Source of the DNA: Acidobacteriota bacterium
GTDB lineage: Bacteria; Acidobacteriota; Terriglobia; Acidiferrales; UBA7541
DNA: 64,000 nucleotides
Direction: 5' to 3'
Assembly: GCA_013289955.1 (NCBI GenBank)
Contig: JABCYZ010000018.1
Coordinates: 47,641-111,640, forward strand
A program made the position numbers and the translations under genes. Shown one piece after another: positions 26,771 to 34,561 of this stretch (position 1 is the stretch's first letter; each line of letters opens with the position of its first letter). The notes below the pieces were generated by a model, which was not told the origin of the DNA, did no database searches, and worked only from the letters and a program-made list of their open reading frames with translations.

Positions 26771-27634
26771 ATGGTCAATCCGGTCGATGCACTGGTACGG
26801 GTGTCGGCGGGACCCTTGCGGGCCGTCGAGGAAATTCGGCGGATGCGGGGCGGCTGCCAGTCTCATCTGATGCGCTGCTCGGATGGCTGCTATTACGTCG
26901 TGAAGTTCCCGAATAACCCGCAAGGAAAACGAGTCCTCGCCAACGAACTGCTCTGCACCGCCCTCGCGGAACTCCTGTCACTTCCGGTCGCTCATGGAGC
27001 GGTGGTTATCGTTAGCGAAGACCTGGTGCATCTCACGACCGACCTGTGCATTCAGCAAGGGTATGGCCGCACTCCGTGCGGGCACGGTCGGTGCTTTGGC
27101 TCTCAATTCGTAACCGATCCGCGGGGCAAAGCAATCCTTGACCTTCTGCCCGGCAACATACTTACCCAGGTGCCTAATCTCCGAGATTTTTGCGGAATCC
27201 TGGTCTTCGACATCTGGGCTTCCAACGCCGACGACAGGCAGGCCGTATTCGTGCCGGACAAGTCGAATACCTACCACGCGGTGATGATCGACCATGGTTC
27301 CTGCTTCGACGGACAGGACTGGCGGTTTACGGACGCGCCGCGGCGAAGCTTGTATCTCGATAAACGAGTCTATGAACAAGTTGAGGGGATTGGCGCGTTC
27401 GATCCCTGGCTTAACGTTTTGGCCCGGATCGGCCGAGACACACTTAGCGAAGCTGCGAGCAAAATCCCGCCCGACTGGTTCGGCGGAGATCGCGCGAGCC
27501 TCGACCTGCTGCTGGACCAGCTTTACGAACGGAAGGCTCAAGTCAGGGAGAAGCTCCAGTTCTTCGGCAGTGCCTTTCCTGCGATTTTTCCCAATTGGAC
27601 GGGCCGCGCGTGCTATGCGGGAAGCGCCGTATAG
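26771..27634 (+). CDS. HipA-like kinase family protein
   Basis: I start at ATG 26771, preceded by GGGGTGGGGA; an ATG 18 bases upstream is also possible. The 287-residue product resembles the HipA-like PI3K-fold kinase family. It has a nucleotide-binding segment (YYVVKFPNNPQGKRVLANEL with Lys and Glu), a catalytic-loop-like FDIWASNADDRQAVF and a metal-site-like MIDHGSCFDG. HipA itself has an Asn shortly after the catalytic Asp; here the position is Phe (DRQAVF), so activity is uncertain. No HipB-type antitoxin is encoded alongside, so a toxin role is not supported. Its convergent neighbour is a small protein of unknown function. Confidence 0.75.
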   Translation: MVNPVDALVRVSAGPLRAVEEIRRMRGGCQSHLMRCSDGCYYVVKFPNNPQGKRVLANELLCTALAELLSLPVAHGAVVIVSEDLVHLTTDLCIQQGYGRTPCGHGRCFGSQFVTDPRGKAILDLLPGNILTQVPNLRDFCGILVFDIWASNADDRQAVFVPDKSNTYHAVMIDHGSCFDGQDWRFTDAPRRSLYLDKRVYEQVEGIGAFDPWLNVLARIGRDTLSEAASKIPPDWFGGDRASLDLLLDQLYERKAQVREKLQFFGSAFPAIFPNWTGRACYAGSAV

Positions 27635-27671
27635 CGTGAATAGCCTCGCGCCGATCTAGTGTGCAAGAGGA

Positions 27672-28157
27672 CTACGGGTTTCGGCGAAGTTGGCTGCCGT
27701 CAAATTCGTAAAAGGTGAAGAGCTGTCCTTCCAGTCGGATTTTCTCAGCCAGAGTGTCCGCGAGAAGCTCAAGATGATGCCTGAGAAGCGTTCCGCTTTT
27801 CGGAGGATTCCTCAAGACGACGACCACAGTTTCCGTAAACCCGCCGGTTCCCGGGGATCCGGGTCGAGATTCACTCACGTACCAAAATCCCGCGGTCATC
27901 ATGGCGGGTTTTCCGGAGGACTTATCAGCGGGGAAGGAGATCGGCGTATCTCCCGAGACCAGGTGAAACGATTCGCCATCGGAGCGAGAGATCACGGGTT
28001 CCTCTTCGTCTGGCTGCTCAAGCAGAAACGATTCGCCCTTCTTCTGGCAATGCGGACAAGCGCCAAAATTCTTAAAGAAGGGCGTCAGGACCTGATCTAA
28101 ATTGTTGCGGCCCCGCGTGCCTGAAAACAACTGCAGGCGGAAGCCAGAAATTCCCAC
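27672..28157 (-). CDS. Hypothetical protein with a CPHC motif
   Basis: A 161-residue reading frame, convergent with the HipA-like gene. Around residue 34 it has FGACPHCQKKGESFLLEQPD, a single CxxC pair, then acidic, Gly/Ser/Pro-rich sequence and a C-terminal helical section (HHLELLADTLAEKIRLEGQ). I recognise no family. There is no signal peptide or membrane segment, so a cytoplasmic location is likely. The gene is supported mainly by its open frame and plausible composition, since the opposite strand is occupied by a shorter, less protein-like frame. Confidence 0.5.
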   Translation of the reverse strand: MGISGFRLQLFSGTRGRNNLDQVLTPFFKNFGACPHCQKKGESFLLEQPDEEEPVISRSDGESFHLVSGDTPISFPADKSSGKPAMMTAGFWYVSESRPGSPGTGGFTETVVVVLRNPPKSGTLLRHHLELLADTLAEKIRLEGQLFTFYEFDGSQLRRNP

Positions 28158-28232
28158 GGGTCCTCCTACTTCGAAAATAATAACGGTAGATAAATCTGAA
28201 AACTTTCTCTGGGCACTCGAATATAAGCTAGC

Positions 28233-28910
28233 TCAACGTCTTCTCTCCGGGTGCTGCCAGAGGGTGTAGACGACGCTGCCCATGATCCGGATGTCGTTTT
28301 GGCCGCGTACCGCCAGTTCCGAGTTGAAAAAGGATGTGTGCTGGTAGTCTCCGCCTCCCCGGAAAGATACCGAAGCGGAGACCTGGTACTCGACACCCCC
28401 GCCGACGGCCCAGGAGACTTTGTTGGCATAGCCCCTTTCGAACTCGCCGCCGCCGACAGGGACGACACCCGTGACCCGGGCGCCACCCCCCAGGCCGTGA
28501 ACGTACATCGTCAGTTTCGAAGTTCTGAAAGGATAGAAAACAGGGCCAGCAAGATAGCTCAGAACGTCGGCGTGCCGGCCGGTATCCAGCACATTGGAGG
28601 CTCGGACATAGCTCAAATCCACGGACGCGCCGAAGCGCGGAGACAAGTCCGTGGTGACCGTCGCATCCGGACCCGATAGATTCATTCTGCCGGACGAAGG
28701 CATATCGAGGCTCGTGTACGCGTATCCGGCGCTCACCCTGACCGACACACCTCTCCCTACGAAAATGGGTTTTCTCGCCGAGGGTGCGGAATCGGAGTGG
28801 ACGGCTGGCGGAGCGGCGTTTGGTGGGCTAGGTTCTGTCGGAGTCGGCGGAGCTTGCGCCAAAGCGAGAGATGGACAGAACAACAGACAAATAATCCTGC
28901 AGACAATCAT
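28233..28910 (-). CDS. Outer membrane beta-barrel protein
   Basis: I start at ATG 28910 (MIVCRIICLLFCPSLALAQ), with GAGGAACACCAC upstream; the signal peptide ends near ALAQ. After a Pro/Ser-rich linker the 225-residue protein shows alternating strands such as VRVSAGYAYTSLDM, RFGASVDLSYVRAS, SKLTMYVHGLGGG and VSFRGGGDYQHTSFF, as in small 8-stranded OmpA/OmpW-type barrels. The final residues (VVYTLWQHPERRR) lack a classic terminal Phe. It ends a run of four minus-strand secreted-protein genes. The function is unknown. Confidence 0.75.
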   Translation of the reverse strand: MIVCRIICLLFCPSLALAQAPPTPTEPSPPNAAPPAVHSDSAPSARKPIFVGRGVSVRVSAGYAYTSLDMPSSGRMNLSGPDATVTTDLSPRFGASVDLSYVRASNVLDTGRHADVLSYLAGPVFYPFRTSKLTMYVHGLGGGARVTGVVPVGGGEFERGYANKVSWAVGGGVEYQVSASVSFRGGGDYQHTSFFNSELAVRGQNDIRIMGSVVYTLWQHPERRR

Positions 28911-28961
28911 GTGGTGTTCCTCCATCGGGTCCTTCGGCTGGGTGACACTTGCGGCGAGAGG

Positions 28962-29597
28962 TCATGGGCCACTGGTTGTCAGGGCATTCAAACGAATACG
29001 AACTCTTACGGCGCTGCCGGGTGAGCCAACGCCGAGGCGCAGGAAGTCTCGATCGGCCACCGCCGGGCTGATCGGCACAAGCTCCACCTCCAAGCTCGCT
29101 TCCCTGTCCGACCACCTGGCGGAATCTAGCAGTCCTTTTCTGTCGTAGGTCCTGTGGAACGCTTCGCCATACAGCTTGTCGAGGCTTGGAAGCAGAGCAT
29201 CTATGGATGTGATAGAGAGCGTATAGGTCAGCTCGACCAATCTCTTCCTGTTGAATGACGCGAATACTCCGAATGGCCGGGTTGGATAGACTTCCGCTAA
29301 TAGCTCAAGCCCCTCAAAAGTGACGCCTTCTTCCAGGCTGCAATCGACCCATTTCAACCAGTCTCTCTTCAAACTGCGCTCATCAGAACTTTCATTCGGC
29401 CGTCGAATGCAACTTGCTTTCTTGTGGAGCGACCGAAACCTGCTAAGGGACTCGCCGAGCTGGTCCTCGTTCAGCCTGGGGGTTCCGAGTCGGTGAGTTT
29501 CTCGGGCATCGGCGGTTCCTATCAGCGAACAGGCGACAACGGCAGCGAGCACATGACACGCCTTTGGAGCGGGAAAACCGGGCCTCTTCCGTCTCAC
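28962..29597 (-). CDS. Secreted hypothetical protein
   Basis: This 211-residue protein has an N-terminal hydrophobic signal (residues about 13-31, ending TADA). Recognisable pieces include LSRFRSLHKKASCIR, WLKWVDCSLEEGVTFEGLEL and LVELTYTLSITSIDALLPSL followed by DKLYGEAF, suggesting an alpha/beta domain. The two cysteines (in ASCIR and VDCSL) could form a disulfide after export. The start overlaps the end of the upstream gene by four bases, so the two are co-expressed. No family is known to me. Confidence 0.6.
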   Translation of the reverse strand: MRRKRPGFPAPKACHVLAAVVACSLIGTADARETHRLGTPRLNEDQLGESLSRFRSLHKKASCIRRPNESSDERSLKRDWLKWVDCSLEEGVTFEGLELLAEVYPTRPFGVFASFNRKRLVELTYTLSITSIDALLPSLDKLYGEAFHRTYDRKGLLDSARWSDREASLEVELVPISPAVADRDFLRLGVGSPGSAVRVRIRLNALTTSGP

Positions 29598-30049
29598 TTC
29601 GCTTTCTCCACCCTTTGCTCGATCTTCTCGGCAGTCATGGTGAATTTTATCGGCGGCCCAAACTGAACCTGCGCCATGCGTCCTGTCTGGTGCCAGTAAA
29701 TGAAAGGCCGGATATCCTTGAAACCAGCGTTGATGGCCATCTCCGAGACTTCGGTTATCGCTGACAGCCGAGCTCTGTCATCGACCACCTCGATGAGCTG
29801 GCAGTCTCCTTCGCGCAGTTTTAACTCGGCCAGAAAATAATTTGCATCGGCCTTCTTGTACTCAGCATCCTGGTAGCGGCCGGATGGAAGCTGGAACCGG
29901 AGACCCTTGTCAGTCTCATAGACGAGCACCACGATTTGCCGGGGCCTTCCTGGAGGGGGCGACGTACCATCCGAGTTTGCGGGGGGCGCGCCAAAAGCGA
30001 GGAAGAGTCCCGAGATCAGGATCGCGGTGTGTTTCATCGAGGCATTCAT
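29594..30049 (-). CDS. Secreted protein, possibly ExbD/TolR-like periplasmic domain
   Basis: I start at ATG 30049, where a signal-like segment follows (KHTAILISGLFLAFGAPPAN); the longer reading from 30199 adds unlikely sequence. In the 151-residue product the pattern CQLIEVVDDRARLSAITEVS followed by EMAINAGFKDIRPFIYW recalls the C-terminal domain of ExbD/TolR, in which a strand, an Asp-containing loop and a helix precede AGF. No proton-channel helix is retained, since the N-terminus is a cleavable-type signal. The match is only suggestive. It is four-base-coupled to the next gene. Confidence 0.55.
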   Translation of the reverse strand: MNASMKHTAILISGLFLAFGAPPANSDGTSPPPGRPRQIVVLVYETDKGLRFQLPSGRYQDAEYKKADANYFLAELKLREGDCQLIEVVDDRARLSAITEVSEMAINAGFKDIRPFIYWHQTGRMAQVQFGPPIKFTMTAEKIEQRVEKAK

Positions 30050-30095
30050 GATTTGTCTCCAGACCTTTCTCTCCAACTGCGTACGGCAAGCGCCG

Positions 30096-30764
30096 CTAAA
30101 ACCTGATGGCGATGGCGAACTTCTGACGGTTGGCAGCGCTCGGGTTTGGTGAGGTCCTGTCACCGGCGACCGCAAAGCCGCCCGCTGCAAAATACACATG
30201 CACTGCGGTCGCTGCCCACAGAGTCGCGAAGGCGAAGTTTCCGTTGCCGTCCTTTTTCAGGCGAGCAGCAAACGCATAAGTTAGGAAGGAAATGGGGATG
30301 GCGGTGCCGTAGGCCCGCGCCCGGCTTGGCTTTGATCCAAAAAGCGGATTCGCTTCGCGGCACGTGTGCGAATGCAGACACGCCTGGGTGCCCTCTATGT
30401 CGGCGACGGTCGCCGCGAGGTTGAGCGCGTCGGCAATCAACATGGCCGGATTCCTGGCTGCTTGTCCCCATGTCAGGTCGTGCTGGGTCATGTGAATGGG
30501 ATCAGAAAAATAGGCTTGTCCTCCCAGAACAGCGCACGGTTTCCCCTCTCCCTCGGGACACGGAGCCGGCCCGTCCTGAAGGCTCGGGAGAACGGGGATC
30601 GGATTGTCGGGGAAAATTCGCCGGGGCTGCTGCGAAACCGCCTCAAGCAGGCTGACTTGCGATGCATCAACGCTCGGAAGTGGGAGCTCCTGCATTTCTG
30701 ACTGGGCGCGAACCGTCATCGCTGACACGTGCATCATCGCAAGGACTATCAAAACTCTTGTCAT
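30096..30764 (-). CDS. Secreted/membrane hypothetical protein
   Basis: The 222-residue protein has an N-terminal signal (MTRVLIVLAMMHVSAMTVRA). After a Pro-rich linker the C-terminal part has AMLIADALNLAATVADIEGT, a Cys pair in ACLHSHTCREANPLFG, a hydrophobic segment around ISFLTYAFAARL and another around AFATLWAATAVHVYFAAGGF. This looks like a small membrane protein with two or three helices. It heads the four-gene run read toward 28233. The family is not recognised. Confidence 0.6.
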   Translation of the reverse strand: MTRVLIVLAMMHVSAMTVRAQSEMQELPLPSVDASQVSLLEAVSQQPRRIFPDNPIPVLPSLQDGPAPCPEGEGKPCAVLGGQAYFSDPIHMTQHDLTWGQAARNPAMLIADALNLAATVADIEGTQACLHSHTCREANPLFGSKPSRARAYGTAIPISFLTYAFAARLKKDGNGNFAFATLWAATAVHVYFAAGGFAVAGDRTSPNPSAANRQKFAIAIRF

Positions 30765-31376
30765 TATTCCCCCGGAAATCGGGCCGGAGCGTTTCTACCT
30801 GCGGACTCCGAGAAAGGTCTAGCATGTCAGTGACCACGAGTCGTCAAGCACTGAAGAGTAAACAAGTCTTGGAATGAATGCCCTACGGATGGATCGAGTG
30901 GAGAGAACCTTAAAACCTTATAAGATTCCCGCCTCGGGAAGACCACTCAGGAACAAGTCCCGTTTTGCGATGCCAGGCAGCCGTGCTTCGAGCGAAGTTG
31001 GGCGAGGATTGTGGAGGGGACTGGTGAAACTCCCAGAAAATGTTAAGGCTGTCCGGGAGGTTCTCTCGGAGTGGCCCAAGCCGGAACAGTCGGGAGGAAA
31101 ATGTTCTCCTGGCCTGGACGGCGTAGAAGGTCAGATGCTCGGGGCGCGAGTATTGTCGCCGGTCGGAATCTAGAAGCGGGGAGGAGATCTTACCGCCGTT
31201 CCGTAGTCTCTGCGGGATCGCTGTGACGGGCTGTTCCAGTCCTCCCCGCCGCGTCAATTCCGTAAAAATACGTACATGACTCAGTGGTTCGGATAACCTT
31301 TTTAGAACTTGACGTTTTAGCGTTTTCATCAAAAAATCCCACCGAACGTTCTAAATCTTAAAAGGAGACGGACCGG
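30765..31376. other. 612-base non-coding stretch
   Basis: No convincing gene; a 99-codon plus frame (30874-31173) has no plausible start signal or family match. The stretch contains the perfect inverted repeat noted at 31176-31249 and upstream regions for both flanking divergent genes. An AAAAGGAGACGGACCGG ribosome-binding region precedes the ATG at 31377. Confidence 0.45.
31176..31249. repeat. 74-base segment bounded by perfect 10-base inverted repeats
   Basis: GCGGGGAGGA at 31176-31185 is the exact complement of TCCTCCCCGC at 31240-31249, enclosing 54 bases. No T-run follows on either side, so a simple intrinsic terminator is unlikely. It could form a long-stem RNA or mark the ends of a small element. 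No coding capacity is seen inside. Confidence 0.5.
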
Positions 31377-31715
31377 ATGCGAGCGAATGGAATAAGTCCG
31401 ATGCTAGTGAGAGAGCATAACTTCAGGTTCACCGTCGGCGCGGAAACCCATTTATTTGTCATTGAAGAGTTGGTGGCGATGTTGCCGAGCTGGCCCGAAC
31501 GATTCAGGCTGAGACTTGCGGCTTCGGCCGATTGTGAGATCAAAATGTTTTATGGGGCCAGCGCCGAGGAAGCGGCTAGAAAGGCCGCCGACTTTGTGTC
31601 CGGTTGCGGAAGTAAGGAAAGAGCCGACAAAACCGCTTACAGTTCAACGAGCCGCCCTTCGCCGCCTCGGCAGATTCTCCTGCCGCAACAGATTCAGGAA
31701 TCAGAGTCCGATTAG
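31377..31715 (+). CDS. Small hypothetical protein
   Basis: A 112-residue reading frame with a good ribosome-binding site (AAAAGGAGACGG, about 10 bases before the ATG). Protein-like features: FRFTVGAETHLFVIEELVAM, then RFRLRLAASADCEIKMFYGA and SAEEAARKAADFVSGCG, an alpha/beta arrangement of about 80 residues with a low-complexity Ser/Pro/Gln-rich tail. There is no signal peptide. I do not recognise the family. It is a lone plus-strand gene between two minus-strand blocks. Confidence 0.55.
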   Translation: MRANGISPMLVREHNFRFTVGAETHLFVIEELVAMLPSWPERFRLRLAASADCEIKMFYGASAEEAARKAADFVSGCGSKERADKTAYSSTSRPSPPRQILLPQQIQESESD

Positions 31716-31832
31716 ATCGTTCGGAGAGCTGGTCTTCTCGGGCGGGGGTTGCAAACGTTTTCTTGTGAGAGACACTTCGCCCTGAGATCTGTCGTCAAGC
31801 ACATGCGCTCTTAAGAGAGTCTCTCGCCTGTC

Positions 31833-32702
31833 TCAAACGCGATCCGCGATCGCACCTTCCATCCGCTGAAAGAAGAAGAGTCCCCCAAGCACGACCGCCA
31901 CAACCATGCCCGACGAAGCGAGAAGCAAGGGCCCAGGCGGCTGGCCGTGCCCGGTCAGCGCCCACCGGAATCCGTCGATCACTCCCGCCATGGGGTTCAG
32001 CCCGTACAGCCACCGCCACCGCTCTGGCACGAGCGAAGAGGGATACGCCACCGGCGACGCGAACATCCAGAACTGAATTAAGAATGGAACTACATATTTT
32101 ACGTCGCGATAAAGCGCGTTGAGCGCGGACATCCACAGGCCGACGCCAAGCGCGGTAAGCACGGCGAGCAACAGCAGCACCGGCAGCCACATTGCCGCGA
32201 GGCCCGGGCGTATACCGTAAAGGGCGAGCACGACGCCAAGGACAACGAACCCGATGGCGAAGTCCACCAAGCCGGAAACCACGGCGGAAATTGGCAGCAC
32301 CAGCCGCGGAAAATAAACTTTTGTGATCACGCGCTGGTTATCGACAACGACGGCCGTGCAGGATTGCAGCGCCGTCGCGAAATAGTTCCACGGAACGAGC
32401 GAGCAAAAGTAGAAGACGGGATAAGCGAGGCCGTCGGAAGGCAGCTTCGCAAGCCGGCCAAAGAAAAGCGTGAACACTCCCATGGTAAGCAGCGGCTGCA
32501 GCACGACCCACGCGACGCCGATGACAGTTTGTTTGTAGCGGACTTTAACGTCGCGCCAGACGAAAAAATAAAGAAGCTCGCGGTAGGCCCACACCTCGCC
32601 CAAACGCAAATCCAGCCAACCGCGCGCCGGTTCAATGCGCACAAGGGCGGGCGCGGCGCGCTCGACCGGAACAGGCGAGGCGGGTGCGGTGAGGGAGGCC
32701 AT
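31833..32702 (-). CDS. ABC-2 polysaccharide export permease, Wzm/TagG-like
   Basis: The 289-residue protein has ELLYFFVWRDVKVRYKQTVI followed by GVAWVVLQPLLTMGVFTLFF, the hallmark of Wzm/TagG permeases, then six hydrophobic segments, including PFLIQFWMFASPVAYPSSLV and NPMAGVIDGFRWALTG. These exporters move a lipid-linked polysaccharide across the inner membrane with a Wzt-type ATPase. The only Wzt-like ATPase in the window lies 8 kb away (22292-23563), so the pair may have been split by insertion of the regulator and small-gene block. The gene is intact in length. Confidence 0.9.
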   Translation of the reverse strand: MASLTAPASPVPVERAAPALVRIEPARGWLDLRLGEVWAYRELLYFFVWRDVKVRYKQTVIGVAWVVLQPLLTMGVFTLFFGRLAKLPSDGLAYPVFYFCSLVPWNYFATALQSCTAVVVDNQRVITKVYFPRLVLPISAVVSGLVDFAIGFVVLGVVLALYGIRPGLAAMWLPVLLLLAVLTALGVGLWMSALNALYRDVKYVVPFLIQFWMFASPVAYPSSLVPERWRWLYGLNPMAGVIDGFRWALTGHGQPPGPLLLASSGMVVAVVLGGLFFFQRMEGAIADRV

Positions 32703-32812
32703 CGAGTCTCAGTAAAACTCCGGGAGAATCGGAGAATTCATCAAGTAGAGTAGCAGAGAAGAAGGCCTCTCGCGATGCTCGTAGCACCCCAAATTACCTG
32801 AACGAACCCTAG

Positions 32813-34270
32813 TCACTGGGAAGGCGGGCTCTCTTTCATCTGTTCGAGATCGCGCTGCTCGATCTGCTGCATCATGGCCTTGCGGCGGAACAGATAAGTC
32901 CCGAGCTGCGAGGTAATCTGGCGGGGCACGGTGAGAAACTGGTTTCGGATCATCTGCGGAAAAGAGATTGGCCCGCGCGCAGGGATCAGATGCGAGCCCC
33001 ATTGGAACATCAATCCGGCGTTCCAAAGAACAAAGCACGCCAGAAAAACGCAAGACGCGCCGAGAGCCGCGCCGCGTCTTCGAAAGATCCGCGTGAAACG
33101 GTCGAGAAAAACGGCGAGCCCCAGGACAAAAAGCGCGGTGAGCGAAACGAAAAAGCGGCTGCCATAGGAAGAGATGCCCGCCCAATCCGGATAAGACGCG
33201 ATGAAATAATAAAACGCGCTGGCCGCTAGCAGAAAGGCTCCGCCAACGCGCGGCACGCTCCGCCAGAAGGCCACCAGGCCGATCACGGCGAAGAGCAAAA
33301 TTGGCGTCCAGGAAATCATTCCGTGATTCGAGGAAAACAAGACAGACAAGAGATACGGCGAGCCCCAATTCCACTGGCTGACCGAACCATAACCCGTTTC
33401 AAATATGCCTCCGTAAACGATGCGGTGCGCGATAAATGTTGGCAGCAGACAAAGTACGAGCGTCACAGCGAAGGCGGCGTGCCGCGCCAGAAGTTGAGCA
33501 ACGCTTGGCGTGCTGGGTGTCGCTTTTCGGAACGCGGCGCCGTAGTCGCGCAGCGCCTCGAACGGCAGAATGGCGAATAGCATGAGATTGGCGTAGTAGA
33601 CATTGAGCATCAAGCCCGCCAGCGCGCCCAGCAAAATCCACTGACCCAGAGACCGCGCCTCGCGCGTTTCGTGCCAGTACCACAAAAAAAGCGCGACGAC
33701 GAAAGCCGAGTGGGCGTGCGACCAGGCCGGATTGAAGTACATGTAGACGGGAAGCGAGCTGGCCCACCAGATGGCCAGCGTAGCGAGCAGGGCCCAGGTC
33801 TGGTCGACGTATTTGCGGGCTATTTGAAAGGAAATGAGAAGGCCGAGAAAGCCGTAGAGCGCCGTCGCCAGCGCCATGGCGATGAGATAGGGCATGGAAA
33901 AACCGTCGGCGGGAATCGCCGAGCCGAAGGAACGCGCGAGAAGGACACCGGCGTGGGTGGCGAGCAGAAAGGGAGCCCAGAGGACAGCGGGACCGACGGT
34001 GAAGTGATTTTCAAGGTGGCCGGTGCGCGTGCGAAATGCGGCGGTCGGCTGGCCGTTCTCGTCGAGGCGGTTCTCGCGGAAGCTGGCGTTGGCTTGCTGA
34101 TAGTCGTGAGTGAAATCGAGACTGTGCTCGATGAGCGGAGCGCGGGCGTAGGCGTAGTAGCCTACGCCATCTCCGCGCACCCAGGGATTGAGTATGGGTA
34201 GAGAAAGGAGGAAGAGGACAAGGAGTAGGAGTTCGGCTTTGCGCGGTACAGGCTGGAGTGAAGAGGTCAA
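32813..34270 (-). CDS. Polytopic membrane protein, GT-C glycosyltransferase-like
   Basis: The 485-residue protein starts at TTG 34270 and has about ten to twelve hydrophobic segments. The first loop contains NPWVRGDGVGYYAYARAPLI and then EHSLDFTHDYQQANASF; an acidic residue in the first periplasmic loop is expected for GT-C (PMT/ArnT-like) enzymes. Later segments include PVYMYFNPAWSHAHSAFVVA and SSYGSRFFVSLTALFVLGLA. It lies next to the exporter permease gene and could glycosylate lipid carriers. The assignment rests on architecture only. A charged C-terminus (MQQIEQRDLEQMKESPPSQ) follows the last helix. Confidence 0.65.
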   Translation of the reverse strand: MTSSLQPVPRKAELLLLVLFLLSLPILNPWVRGDGVGYYAYARAPLIEHSLDFTHDYQQANASFRENRLDENGQPTAAFRTRTGHLENHFTVGPAVLWAPFLLATHAGVLLARSFGSAIPADGFSMPYLIAMALATALYGFLGLLISFQIARKYVDQTWALLATLAIWWASSLPVYMYFNPAWSHAHSAFVVALFLWYWHETREARSLGQWILLGALAGLMLNVYYANLMLFAILPFEALRDYGAAFRKATPSTPSVAQLLARHAAFAVTLVLCLLPTFIAHRIVYGGIFETGYGSVSQWNWGSPYLLSVLFSSNHGMISWTPILLFAVIGLVAFWRSVPRVGGAFLLAASAFYYFIASYPDWAGISSYGSRFFVSLTALFVLGLAVFLDRFTRIFRRRGAALGASCVFLACFVLWNAGLMFQWGSHLIPARGPISFPQMIRNQFLTVPRQITSQLGTYLFRRKAMMQQIEQRDLEQMKESPPSQ

Positions 34271-34561
34271 ACCTTAGGACTCCACAAGAGACCACTCTCG
34301 AAAACGAGCAACCCGGAAACGAGCCGCGCGCACCTCGAAATGCGCGGCAAGAATAGGAACCTGCCCGGGGCATCGCATTTTTCCTCCGCGCAGAAACTCT
34401 GTCTGGGTTGGGAGCATTATCTCTTTTTGAATTGGCTTTGTCTTCTGGACAGTTTAGTTGGCTGGTGGTGCGGGAGCCGGCCTTCTCGTCGGGACTCGAG
34501 AGGGACGATAGGCCGGCCCTGCGGTGCTCCTGGGACTGGAAATGGCTGGCGTTCGAAACGC

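Noticed and set aside
26771..27634. HipA-like gene as half of a HipAB toxin-antitoxin system
   Set aside because: No HipB-type HTH gene is adjacent, and an active-site position is altered.
30874..31173. 99-codon plus frame in the gap before 31377
   Set aside because: No ribosome-binding site, no family match, and basic low-complexity residues; treated as non-coding.
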